In this document: in pieces, positions 1 to 12,900 of the stretch
Layout of the letters: each line of letters starts with the position of its first letter
Numbering within the stretch: the stretch's first letter is position 1
Origin: Torreya grandis
Taxonomy: Eukaryota; Streptophyta; Pinopsida; Cupressales; Taxaceae
NCBI GenBank assembly: GCA_037957365.1
Contig: JARHVA010003169.1
Location: 1,128,501 to 1,192,500 of the forward strand
DNA: 64,000 nt
Direction of reading: 5' to 3'
The notes under the pieces: generated by a model
Told to the model about the DNA's origin: nothing
Seen by the model: only the letters and a program-made list of their open reading frames with translations
Database searches by the model: none
Made by a program: the position numbers and the translations under genes

Positions 1-52
1 TGATCCCAACCATTCCTAACCAAGGCCTATCTCAAACCTATTGTCATAACTC

Positions 53-1561
53 TTATTGGGTCATACTTCTGAAGGGGATAATAAAATTACTCCCATGGTG
101 GAAGTGGGATATCCCACAACTCAACATCCACATATGGGGTATCTTTTTTGGGGACCTTCTATCTTTAAATAATTTCCTTCTCTCATGCTTGAAGAAAGCA
201 GAGACCTTATTCTTGGTGAGCCAAGAAGTCATGAAACCATCTTTATCATATTTCCATGAATCTTGAATGAGAACCAACCCATATGTAGCCAATTTATTTA
301 TTAGAATAAAATCTGCTTTCTTCTTGACCACTTTAATACTACCCCTAGTTAATGGGATGTCATTGAAGGCCCTCTTATTCTTCCTAATCCAAAATGATAA
401 TATATAACCACTAATGTTGAGCCACTTCTAGACCCACAATTCTACTAGTCAAAACCTTAGGAAGCATAAAAGACTCTTCCCCAAAACCATGGACCCTAAT
501 AAAAAAATGATGAGATCCAAAGAAAAAATCATAGGGATGTCAGGCATCAAACAATATGGTCCTAGCCAAATCATTCATTCTTTTACTTATGCCCTCAAGA
601 TATAACTCCCCTCATAGTGGTTATAATAAAGACTTAGAAAAATCATAAAAATCTAATGACTTTGACAACACATGAGTCCATGCATATATAAGGATAACCT
701 TCTAAGGGTCCACTACCTCTGGGTATCATAGGGTCAAACTTATATGGTGTCAAAATAATTAGGTATTATGATATAAAATGAGGTGGAATATGTATGAGGA
801 ATACCTAAAAGTGGGATAAACCCTAAAATTAAAAATTTCTAGCATAAGAAGTAGGCAATATGCTCCACAAAGTCAAACTTGTATACTTTTATCCTAACAA
901 TAGTCCTCATTCAAAAATGAGTCACTAGTTGCCAACCATGCATAATTTTATCACTATCTTCTCCAAAAATGAAGGAAAACATCAAACATGTATCTTGTGA
1001 CTCATGAATCAACATGCCCAAATGAAAAGGTAAGGGCTAAGTTCTAGTACTATCTTTTTTTAGATGTAATTTCTTTTCTAAGAGAAGTTATTTGTAGTGC
1101 ACTTGAGACCAGAGATGTCTTAGTTGAGCCATATCATAGAAACTAATTGAAGGATCATGTTGTAAACCCAACATGTCATGTATATCTTTTAGGTTGATCA
1201 CTACTTTGATTAGTCCCTTATGAATCATTACATTAGCAAAATCAAAGTTTTGGGCACATAATTCCACAAATTCTAGGTATGGGTGAACTATTGACACCAT
1301 GTATTAGGCTAACCCTAAGTTCTAAACCCTCATAGCAAGATTTTTAGAATTGGTTTGATTTCGCATTCTTGTATGTGTTGACTCCCTTAGGGTCTTAGTA
1401 TTTTTGGTCGTAATAGGGTAAAAAATCTCATCTGCATAATCAAGAATGAGGGATGAATCTATGTAAATACCTTTCATTGCTTCGCTAGTTCTTGGGTAGG
1501 TAAATTTGGGTTGTGTAGGAGCTGAGGCATAAGACTTTGATGATGTTGATGTAGCAGCCAT
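53..1561 (-). pseudogene. decayed ORF of an unrecognised protein family (copy 1)
   Basis: I do not recognise this protein. An ATG at 1561 opens a Ser/Thr-rich N-terminus (MAATSTSSKSYAS). The same minus frame can be followed through about 1320, 1300-1088 and 1087-850, with sense-like sequence between stops that are mostly TAG or TAA. A further sense-like block in the same frame class lies at 331-53 and contains a basic stretch (KHERRKLFKDRR). Around 1290-1100 the segment with PYLEFVELCA followed by MLGLQHDPSIS matches in order and spacing a segment of the plus-strand pseudogene at 21544-26795 (PYLELVITCA, then ML and PDSI). I infer two distant members of one family, probably carried by a repetitive element. 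There are at least six in-frame stops and probably a frameshift near 800. The C-terminus may run past the left edge. The function is unknown. Confidence 0.5.
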
Positions 1562-2158
1562 TTTATTCTAATACTCTTAGCTATGAGGATACTCTTTGTT
1601 ATTACTTAGCTCAAAACTTTACTCACTCAGACTTAGAAAATAGATTACAGATATTTTCTTGGCTCTTAAGAAAATTATGTGCTCAAAGGTGAGGAAAATG
1701 AGACTCAAAATCTCTTTAAAAACTGTTACCTCCATGAAATGTGAATTAATGACTCTCCTTGATGAAATAGCCACATCTCATTAAAAGGCTCATAATTCAA
1801 TACTCCAAGGTGTTGATCATCAAATATTCATGATACTTTACTCAAAATTTGAATCTGAGTAAGAGTTTTGAATCAATAAATTTGGATTAAGGATCAGTCA
1901 TCCCACATCTTTATGAGTGGACTTGCAAAAGGTGAAGTATGGAGGATAGATGATGAACATTTCATATATCTCATCATAGCTATATAAATTGTCCCTACAT
2001 TTCTGCATTTGGTTATATATTGTATTGAATTTAATAGTTAAAGTCTGACCTAAGTAGGATATGAATGCAATTTGTTAATTATTTGTATGTAATTTATTAT
2101 TGATTCTTTACCTTGTTATTATGTCTTACTTGAATGAATATCATAGTTTTGATTACAT

Positions 2159-2275
2159 CAACACATCCCACAAATGCAGTAATTTTGAGTAGAATAACAC
2201 ATCCCAAGGATGGGGTAATTTAGATTACAATAAAACATCTCAATGAGGGGTAATTTTGAGAAGGCAACACATAGT
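2159..2275. repeat. 36-bp minisatellite, about 3.3 copies
   Basis: ACACATCCCA-type unit starts recur at 2161, 2197, 2233 and 2267 (periods 36, 36 and 34). Each unit continues into a GGTAATTTTGAG-like second half. The copies are diverged. Confidence 0.75.
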
Positions 2276-3312
2276 TTTTATAACTCTTTTGGCTATAGTT
2301 TTGAGGATTTGGCAAGTGAGCTCTGATGATTCAACACTTAGAGGACACTCTAAAGATGCTCCAAAATTTCTCTGAATATGCTTTGCATGTGCTCCACATA
2401 CATACATAGTATGCCTTGAATAAGTCTAAGAATGCTCTAAAGATATCTTGATGTGCTCCAAAGACTACAAAAATTATGTGTAATACATGATGCTGAGAGA
2501 AATTAGGAGAATTTTACTACAAGAATTTTGTTTGAAAAAAATAAAAAAATTATTAGATGTAAATGATAGCTGACAACCAAACAAAATGAGTAGACTTACA
2601 AATCTTTAGAACCTACTACTTCCCACCCCTAAAAAATTACTCCATAAAAAATAGTTTCTCCTATATTATAGGTGTATATATTTTATAAGGAATTTTTTAA
2701 TATATAATATTCATCGAACCCCTATACCAAATAATATCAATGCACGAGGGAAAATTTTTCCACCCCAAATAATAATTCTAAGTGTTATTCAATCATTCAT
2801 TCATTAAATTTTATGAGGGAAAAGTTTTCCACCCCAAAAAATAACTTTTCAACTTAGTCTAAAATGGAAACAATTCAACTCAAATAATAATCAGGCCAAA
2901 AAATGACTTTTCAACCTAGTCTAAAACAAAAACAATTTGTATTAACTAAACAAAGATAATAACTAAATAATGTGATGTGATAGAGATGATGGAACCATTG
3001 AAACCCTCTTGCATCACGATACCTTTTTACTATTATTATCTACTTACATTTAGTAAAAAAATATATGCATTCCCCTCACATTCACCATTTGGGTCCCTAT
3101 TGAATACAAGTAAGTGCTAAACAACCCTAATGACCATCATTTCATTATCTTCTCCTTTTCATAACAAAACCGCAGGTCTATCAAAATCTCACCAATTTTA
3201 TAACTTAAAGTAGTAAACAATAAATAAAAGGTTCATGTGAAGCCAAACAAATCACACATTTCAGATATAGTAAAATAATAAATTACATATTAGATTAAAT
3301 ACCTAACAAGAA

Positions 3313-3423
3313 GCACCTACATAAACAATAGTGAAAAATGGGGTCAAAGCTTCCACCACTAATGCCACACCTACAAAAATGACAGTGAAAAATGGGGTCA
3401 ATGCTTCCACCACTAGCGCCACA
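3313..3423. repeat. 54-bp tandem duplication
   Basis: GTGAAAAATGGGGTCAA followed by GCTTCCACCACTA occurs at 3331 and again at 3385. This is a two-copy tandem repeat with a few substitutions. Confidence 0.75.
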
Positions 3424-3719
3424 GTTAACCTAATAATCAATTAATGTTTTTCGGCCTTCAAAAGGGAGAGAGAAAATAATGGAAAGAGAAAAAGATAAAC
3501 TTAACCCTAATTTAGAAGCATGCAATAAAATTAATTTCAAAAAATATTTTAAAATTATTATTTAAACATATTAAAAATTTAATAATTTAGAATGGTTCAG
3601 ATTAATTACATAAACTTTCCCCTCAATGGTAGATAAAAGGATAAGTGTCTACATTAGGTAAAATTATAACATAATTAAACATTTAAATAATTATTAAATA
3701 TTATCAAACATATTAAACA

Positions 3720-6700
3720 TTTAAACATGATAAAATTATGTCATAGGGATTTAACTCTTTAATTTTTAGCCCCCACATAATAACTTTGAGATAATTATTA
3801 AATTTACCAATTCAAATACCTATGAGAGTGGGTCACCCTTCTTGAATTAACAAACTATTAATATCTAGTATTCAACCCCAAAATGGTAATTAAAATAAAT
3901 GATGCAAAATCATACCTAATAACTCAAAACCTAGACTTGGGAAAGAATTTTGTGAGGTTATCTAAATTATGGTTATCTGAGGGTATAACCAGTCTACACC
4001 ATACAAATCTATAAACATTATTAACTTTTAATTCATGACAACAAGGCACCATGTGATATCTAAATGTAGAGTCATGGTTAAACATTTTGGCTAAAAACAC
4101 ATTGAGTACTTTAACTTTGAAGCCCAATATTGGGGTCAAAACCAATGGAATTGCAATTTAAATGTAGAGATTGTCCTAATGATTTAGAAATAATAGGCTC
4201 TTACATAATAAGTGGAGTTTATTTCATCCACATTTTTTGAAGATGTAACATAAGAAAGTTGTCTATTAACCTGGATTTAACTCCTTAATTTTTGGCACCC
4301 CCTAGGAATTATACCTTTGATATAATTTTATTCACTAATTCAAATACCTTTAAGGGTGAATCATTTTTCTTGAACTTACAAACTAGTAATATGTGGAGAC
4401 AAATTCAACCCCATAACGGTAATTAAAATAAGTGACACAAAATCATATATAGTAACTCAAAGACCTCTTGGGAAAGGATTTTTTGTGCTTATCTATTTAA
4501 ATATAAAATATCAACAGACTTGTCATAACAAATTACACTTGATGGGTATCCTACCATGGGTTTTTGGATCACATATAGGGGATCATCAAAATTAGAAAAT
4601 GATCAGTAATCCACTACAAGACCATATTAATGCCATTGTAACAAAATTAATTTGTCCATTTCAATCACCAATACAAAACTTCATCATCCACAATTGTGCT
4701 CCTAATGTAGCAAATATGGATGCCCCCTGATTGAAATCAATGGAGTTACAATTTTGATGTTGTCTAAATTGTGCTAATGATTTATAAATAATAGGATCTT
4801 TCATAATAAGTGGAGTTTCATCCACATTTTTTAAAGATGTAACATAAGAAAATTATCTAATAAGGATTTGAATCCTTAATTTTTATCCCCCTCCCCCCTT
4901 GAATTATACCTTTGAGATAAGTTAATTTACCAATTCAAATACCTGTGAGGGCGAGTCACCTTTCTTGAACTCAAACTAATATTAAATGGAGATGAATTTG
5001 AGCCCAATGGGTAATTAAAATAAGTGACACAAAATCATACGTAGTAACTCAAAGACCTCTTGGGAAAGGATTTTGTGTGCTTATCTATTTAATTATAAAA
5101 TATCAACATACTCATCGTAACAAACTATACTTGATGGGTCTCCTATCATGGGTTTTTAATTTACATTTAGGGGATCATCAGAACTAGAAAATGTTCAATA
5201 ATCTGCTACAAGACCAATTAGTACAATGAAAATTATAGAACTATTCAAATAAGGTCAAATAGAATTAAAATTATTATCATGGAACATTAGAACTGATGGT
5301 AATGATTTAGAAATAATTAATAGGCTCTTACATAATAAGTGGAGTTTCATCCACATTTTTAAAACTGATGTAACATTAATTATATTAATTATTAGGAGAA
5401 ACAAGTGACACAAAATCAAACCTAGTAACTCAAAGACCTCTTGGGAAAGGATTTTGTGTGCTTATCTATTTAATTATAAAATAACAACTGATTCATCGAA
5501 ACAAATTACATTTTATGGGTCTCCCACCATGGGTTTTTGGATCACATCTAGGTGATCATCAAAATTAGATAATGTTCAATAATCCACTACAAGACTCATT
5601 AGTACAATGAAAATTATAGAATTATTCAAATACAGCCAAATATAAATAAAATTATCATCATAAAACTTTGGAACCGATGGTAATGATTTATAAATAATTA
5701 ATAGGCTCTTGCATAATAAGTAGAGTTTCATCCACACTTTTTGAATTGATGTAACATTAATATTAATTATTAGGAAAAAAAAGTGGTGGTGGTATAATAT
5801 TACATATTCAAATTCGAAGAGATGGTGTCTTTCAAACATATATGTCAGACCACTTTAAATATTTATCATATTTCAAAGCCCAAAATTTTTCTTGGTTGCT
5901 TCTAGCTTTTTTAACACCATTATAATGAAAGCAATTTCTCTATTACAATCACCAAGACAAAACCTAATCACCCACAATTGTGTTCCTCATGCAAGGAATA
6001 TAGATGCCCCGAAATCAAAACTATGGGAGTTGCAATTTTAATGTAGTCTAGATTGTGCTAATGATTTAAAAATAATAGGCTCTTGCATAATATGTGGAGT
6101 TTCATCCACATTTTTTGAAGATGTACCATAAGCAAATTTTCTAATAGGGATTTTACTTCTTAATTTTTAGCCCCCTCCCCCCCCCCCCAATTATACCTTT
6201 GAGATAATTTAATTCACCAATTCAAATACCTATGAGGGTGAGTCACCTTTCTTGAACTCACAACCTAATATTAAATGGAGGTGAATTTAACCCCATAATG
6301 GTAATTAAAATAATTGACACAAAAGCATACCTAGTAACTCAAAGACCTATTGGGAAAGGATTTTTTATGCTTATCTAATTAATTATAAAATAGCAACATA
6401 CTCATCGTAAAAAATTGACTTGATGGGTCTCCTACCATTGGTTTTTGGGTCACATCTAGGGGATCATCAGAATTAGAAAATGTTTAATAATTTTCTATAA
6501 GACCATATTAGTAAAATGAAAATTATAGAAGTTTAAATATGGAAATATAAGTAAAATTATCATCGTGGAACTTTGGAACCAATGGTAATGATTTAAAAAT
6601 AATTATTAGGCTCTTGCATAATAAGTGGAGTTTCTTTCACATTTTTTGAAGATGTAACATTAATATTAATTATTGAGCTGATCTCAACTTCCAGGTAGAA

Positions 6701-9295
6701 ACTCACCTTTTATCCAAGGTTGGGGACATGTGCCTTCCAATATCTATTTTTCTCAAAACACATCAAATTTTTATCGTATTTCTAAACCCAAAATTATTCT
6801 TGGTTTCTTCTAATTCTTTTAATGCCATTATAACAAAAGAAAATTATCTAATAGGGATTTTACTCCTTAATTTTTATCCACTTCCTTGAAATTATACCTT
6901 TGATATAATTTAATTCACCAATTCAAATACTTATGAGGGAGAGTTGCCTTTCTTGAACTTACAAACTAATATTTGGAGACAAATTTGACCCCATAATGGT
7001 ACTGGAATTAAGATAAGTGACATAAAATCAAACCTAGTAACTCAAAGACCTCTTATGAAAGGATTTTGTGTGCTTATATATTTAATTATAAAATAGAAAC
7101 TGACTCATCACAATGAATTACACTTGATGGTTCTCCCACCATGGGTTTTTAGATCACATCCAGGGAATCATCAAAATTAAAAAAATGTTCAATAATCCTC
7201 TACAAGACCAATTAGTACAATGAAAATTATAAAATTGTTGAAATATGATCAAATAAAAGTAAAATTATCATCATGGAACTTTAGAACCGATGGTAATGAT
7301 TTAGAAATAATTATTAGGCTCTTTCATAATAAGTGGAGTTTCATCCACATTTTTTGAATTGATGTAACATGAATATTAATTATTAAGAGAAACAAGTGGT
7401 GGTGGTATAATGGTATGCATTCACATTGGAATAGGTGGTGTCTTTTGAACATATATGTCAGACCACTTCAAATATTTATCATATTTCAAAGCCCAAAATT
7501 CTTATTGGTCACTTCTAGCTTTTTTAACATCATTGTAATGAAATAAATTTATCCATTGCAATCATCATAAAAAAAACCTAATCACCCACAATTGTGCTCC
7601 TCATGTAGTGAATACAGATGCCCATAAATTCAAACCAAGAGAGTTGTAATTTTGACATGGAACTTTGGAACCAATGGTAATGATTTAGAAATAATTATTT
7701 AGAGTGGACCTTTGGAACCAATTGTAATGATTTATAAACAATTATTAGGCTCTTGCATAATAAGTGATGTTTCTTCCATATTTTTTGAATATGTAACATT
7801 AATATTATTTATTAAGAGAAACAGGTGGTGGTTTTATAATAATAAGCATACACATTGGAATAGATGGTGTCTTTCAAACATATATATCAGAACACTTCTA
7901 GCTTCTAAGCCCAAAATTCTTCTTGATCACTTCTAGATTTTTTAACACCATTACAATAAAAACAATTTCTCCATTGCAATCACCAAGACAAAACCTGATC
8001 ACCCACAATTATGTTGCTTATGTAATGAATACAGATGCCCCCTGATCAAAACCAAGGGATTTATAATTTTAACATAGTCTACATTGTGCAAATGATTTAT
8101 AAATATAGGCTCTTCAATAATAAGTGGAGTTTCATCCACATTTTTTTAAGATGTAACATAAGCAAATTGTCTAGTAGGGATTTAACTCAATTTTTATCCC
8201 CCTCTCCCCCCCACCCTGAATTATAAATTTGAGATAATTTAATTCACCAATTCAAATAATAAGAATTAAAAAATGTTCAATAATCTACTACAAGACCATA
8301 GTACAATGAAAATTATAGAAGTTTAAATATGAAAATAAAAGTAAAATATCATCCTAGAACTTTGGAACCAATGGTAATGATTTATAAATAATTATTAGGC
8401 TCTTGCATAATAAGTGGAGTTTCTTCCACATTTTTTGAAGATGTAACATTAATATTAATTATTAATAGAAATAAGTGGTGGTGGTATAATAGTAGGCATA
8501 CACATTAGAATATATGGTGTCTTTTGAACATATATGTCAGAACACTTCTAGCTTTTAAGCCTAAAATTCTTCTTGGTCGCTTATAGTTTTTTTGAATGCC
8601 ATTGTAACAAAAGCAATTTCTCCATTACAATCACCAAGACAAAACCTAATCACCCAAAACTGTGTTCCTTATGTATGGAATATAGATGACCCTTGATCGA
8701 AACCAAGGGAGTTTCATTTTTGACGTAGTCTAGATTGTGCTAATGATTTAGAAATAATAGGTTCTTACATAATAAGTGGAGTTTCATCAAAAAAATTTCA
8801 AGATGTAATATAAGAAAAAAATTTAATAGTGATTTGAATCCTTAATTTGGATCCCCCTCCTCCCCCCCCCCCCAAATTATACCTTTGAGATAATTTAATT
8901 CACCAATTCAAATATCTGTGAGGGAGAGTTGCCTTTATTGAACTTAAAAACTAATCTTTGGAGGTGATTTTGATCCCATAATGGTACTAAAATTAAAGCA
9001 AGTGACACAAAATCAAATCTAATAACTCAAAGACCTCTTGGGAAAGGATTTTGTGTGCTTATCTATTTAATTATAAAATAGCAAATGACTCATTGTAACA
9101 AATTACACTTGATGGGTCTCCCACCATGGGTTTTTGGATCACATCCAAGGGATCATTAGAATTAGAAAATTTTCAATAATCCACTACAAGACCAATTAGT
9201 ACATTGAAAATTATAGAACTATTCAAATATGGTCAAATATAAGTAAAATTATTGTCATGGAACTTTGGAACTAATGGTAATGATTTAGAAATAAT
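3720..9295. repeat. long degenerate direct-repeat array with poly-C tracts
   Basis: A module reading AGGCTCTTGCATAATAAGTG followed by GAGTTTCATCCACA recurs in direct orientation near 4195, 4793, 5322, 5703, 6077, 6608, 7316, 7747, 8107, 8397 and 8759. The spacing is irregular (about 290 to 710 bp). A second module (CTCAAAGACCTCTTGGGAAA) recurs near 4456, 5047, 5420, 6335, 7040 and 9028. A third begins with a C-rich tract (4889, 6169, 8197, 8847) followed by a sequence like GAATTATACCTTTGAGATAA. The modules keep their order but some are skipped, which looks like a higher-order tandem array that has lost and regained blocks. No sizeable coding frame survives. The array stops abruptly at about 9295. 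Confidence 0.8.
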
Positions 9296-9784
9296 TGACA
9301 ATCCATGAGCATAGGAATTGAATACCAAAGTGGAAGTAAACTTAAAAGGTGTGAGGGAATCCTCTAGGCTCACTCATTCCATATGACACCATCAATCCAG
9401 CCAATAATTATACCCTTCATACTTTATTAATGTCAATCTGTCATCTAAATCCTTTCATATTTAATAAAAATCTTATGCACAATAGTTTAAGTTGAAGAGA
9501 AAATCTATCAAACATTAATAAGAAATGGGTATTAAATTAAAATAATCACATTAATTATTAATTGGATATATAGTGAAGTGATTTGAAAATCATCATTTAT
9601 AGGGATAAATCACATGATAATGTAATAAAATCAAGAATCACATTCAAAACTTCATTGATGAAGATTAAATAAATTATAGTATTATATCTATATGTTATTA
9701 TTAATGGTAGGGAAATAATATTTAATTTTTAACAAAATTAAATGATTTTTTGTCGTATAATGCCATGTAACATCAAAAACTTGG
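9296..9784. other. unassigned flank between repeat array and copia element
   Basis: AT-rich sequence unlike the array. It shares no recognisable similarity with the 3' LTR of the neighbouring copia element, so it is not a diverged 5' LTR. I see nothing else in it. Confidence 0.5.
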
Positions 9785-9815
9785 TGAATGACATCACAAG
9801 TATAAATTTAAAACT
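9785..9815. repeat. left copy of 31-bp direct repeat flanking the copia element
   Basis: Matches 14975-15005 at 28 of 31 positions. The core CAAGTATAAATTTAAAACT is identical in both. It ends two bases before the primer-binding site, where a 5' LTR would be expected. Confidence 0.8.
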
Positions 9816-9817
9816 AG

Positions 9818-9875
9818 TGGTATCAGAGCCAGGTTACAGGTTCAGAGCTTGATATCCAATAATTGGTATCAAAGC
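9818..9875 (+). other. copia primer-binding site, present twice
   Basis: TGGTATCAGAGCC at 9818-9830 is the standard complement of the 3' end of initiator methionine tRNA. A second, mutated version (TGGTATCAAAGCTCAGG) begins at 9864, 46 bases downstream, and is followed like the first by a GTT/GTTCA segment. This is a short tandem duplication of the primer site within the leader. Confidence 0.85.
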
Positions 9876-9974
9876 TCAGGTTCACTAACAGGTGGTTCAG
9901 ATCTGTGTAGTGTGTATTGATTACAGGTTCTCACAGGAGTTTCTACAGGGATTTTTTTTTGAGTGGGAGAAGCA

Positions 9975-12900
9975 ATGGCAGATGAAAGTAAATTGAGAAT
10001 GGAAAAGTTCAATGGCAAAAATTACCAACATTGGAGAATGCAGATAGAGGATTATCTGTATCAGAAAGATCTCTACTTACCATTAGGTGGGGTTGCAAAG
10101 AAGCCCAAAGACATGGAGGATGAAGATTGGGAAGTTCTTGATAGAAAGGCTATGGGGTCTATAAGACTGAGTCTAGCATCCACTGTGATATCTAATTTAT
10201 TACAGGCAAAGTCTACGGTAGAGTTGATGACTACGTTAGCAAATTTGTATAAAAAACCCTCAGCTTCTAATAAGGTATATCTTATGAAGCAGTTATTTAA
10301 TTTGCATATGAATGAAGGTGGATCTGTTTCTACTCATCTGAATGATTTCAATGGAATTGTGAATCAGTTAAGTTCAGTGAATATAGTGTTTGATAATAAA
10401 ATAAAAGCTCTTTTAATATTATGTTCTTTGCCTGAAAGCTGGCATGGCTTAGTAATGGTAGTAAGTAATATTGCATCTGCATCAAATATTTTTAAAGTAG
10501 AGGATGTTGTTAGTGTTATCTTGAATGAGGAAATATGCAGGAAAAGCACAGAAGAGGCATCTGGGAATGCTTTAAGTTTTGAGAGCAGGGGAAGGCAGAA
10601 AGAGAAGAGCAAGAAAGGTAGATCAAGATCCAAGTCAAAGGGGAAAGGCAGATCTAAATCTAGAAATGGCAGAAGGCCACAATGCTAGAATTGTGGAAAG
10701 ATGGGGCACATAAGCAGAGATTGTTGGTCAAAGCCTAAGGAGGACAATCAGCATGAAGGAAAGGAAGAAGCCAAGGTTGTAGGTATTGCACAAGATGCTT
10801 TAATTTTCTCTCTGCATAATAATATAGAATCTTGGGTATTAGATTCTGGTGCATCTTTTCATGCTACCCCTAACAGGGAATATTTTAGTGACTATATCCA
10901 TGGAGATTTTGGAATAGTGTATATAGGGGATGATGAGCCCTGTAAAATAATTGGTAAAGGTAAAGTGCAGCTGAAGATGCAAAATAACAACACATGGGTG
11001 TTGAGAGATGTGATGCATGTTCCTAGCTTGAAGAGAAATTTAATTTCTGCAGGAAAGTTAGGGGATGAGGGTTGTACAGTAACTCTCACAGCAGAATCTT
11101 GGAAGGTGACCAAGGGTGCACTTGTTATGGCCAGAGGTAAGAGAGAAGGTACTCTCTATTTGTGTAATTGTGTTACTAACAAATCTCCTTCTGTATTATC
11201 TACTTCAGATGTGGACGCTAAATTGTGGCACTGAAGGCTTGGCCACATGAGTGAGAAGGGGATGTCAATTCTTAAGTCCAAAGGTATGCTTTCAAATTTA
11301 AAAGGCATAGATCTAGAGTTTTGTGAGCACTATGTATTTGGAAAATAGAAAAGGGTTAGTTTTCTCAAAACTGGGTCTACTAAGAAGAGGCATAAGTTGG
11401 AGCTTACTCACACAGACGTGTGGGGACTAGCTCAGGTTGCTTCCATTTGAGGATCACAGTACTATGTATCTTTTATAGATGATGCTACAAGGAAGGTATG
11501 GATCTATTGTATTAGAAGAAAATCTGATGTATTTGAGACTTTTAAAGTTTGGAAAGCTATGGTTGAGAATGAAATAGGTAAAAGATTAAAGTGCTTGAGA
11601 TCAGATAATGGTGGTGAGTTTTGCAGTCATAAGTTCAGAGATTATTGTTACATGCATGGAATCCACAGGCAAAGGATGGTTCTAAGGACACCTTAGCAGA
11701 ATGGAATTGCTGAAAGGATGAACAGGACAATAATGGAGCATGTAAGATGTATGAGATTGCATGTTGGGTTGCCCTTACAGTTTTGGACACAAGATGTTGA
11801 CACTACAGTATACCTGATTAATAGAGGACCCTCTACAGCTCTGGATGGTGGTATTCCAGAAGAGGCATGGATAGGTAAAAAGGTTGATCTCTCATATCTC
11901 AAAGTTTTTGGTTGTGAAGCCTTTGTGCACATAGATAAGGAAAATAGAAAGAAGCTTGATGCTAAGTCTATGAGATGCACGTTTATTGGCTATGGCTCAG
12001 ATGATTTTGGTTATAGATTATGGAATCTAGAAACTAACAAGGTAATCAAGAGCCGTGATGTTGTTTTCAATGAAAGAGTGATGTATTGTGATCAGCTAAA
12101 AAAGCTGAATCAAGCTGAGCAGAGCAATGGTGAATTGGACGAGGTGAAAGTCCAAGATGAGCTTGCGGGAAAAAGAAATAATCACTTGCAGGAAAACACA
12201 GAGACCGACGTCGGCAGGTTAGGAACTGGCGTTGGTAGTACAGAAACCGGCATCGACCGTACAAAGATCGATGTCGGTAGGACAGGTACTGAGGTTGGTC
12301 AGTCAGAACTGACGTCGGCCAATAATAGGTCTGGAGGTGACCGAGGTCAGTCACTATCAGAGAATTTGGGTGGACAGCATGTTGTGGACAAGTCTCAAAC
12401 ACCCATCAGGAGGTCAGAAAGGGTGAGTAAGCCTCCAATTAGATATTCTCCTTCTTTATTTTATCTATTGCTAACTGATGGTGGAGAACTAGAGAGTTTT
12501 GAAGAAGCAATACAGGTGGAGTCCAAGAGTCAGTGGGAGCGTGGCATGGTTGAGGAGTTGGAGTCCTTAAGAGAGAACCAAACATGGGATTTGGTTGAAT
12601 TGCCAGTAGGTAAGAGAACACTCAAGAACAGATGGACCTATAGGTTGAAGGAAGGCGAGAATGGATAGATGAGATACAAGGCCAGATTAGAAGTGAAAGG
12701 ATTTGCACAAAAGCCAGGTATTGACTTTGGTGAGATTTTTTCTCCTGTTGTTAAAATGACTTCTATAAGGGTTGTATTGTCTTTGGTTGCTTTTGAGGAT
12801 TTGCATCTTGAGCAGCTAGATGTTAAGACATCATTTCTTCATGGAGATTTGGATGAGGAAATTTATATGGAACAGCGAGAAGGATTTGAGGTCAAGGGTA

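Larger units (their letters stand above)
1562..3719. other. unassigned AT-rich sequence
   Basis: I find no convincing coding frame or element boundary here. The stretch holds two small tandem repeats, described separately, and AT-rich sequence. The interval just upstream of the pseudogene start (1562-2150) could be its 5' flank, but no promoter is recognisable. Confidence 0.5.

Noticed and set aside
9296..9784. Possible diverged 5' LTR of the copia element
   Set aside because: No TGTTAGGG start, no palindrome cluster and no alignable stretch with the 3' LTR, apart from the 31-bp flank that lies outside the LTR terminus.
12067..12402. Minus-strand open frame of 111 codons inside the copia element
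   Set aside because: Shadow of the integrase linker. The plus frame has the repeated peptides and flanking domain motifs.
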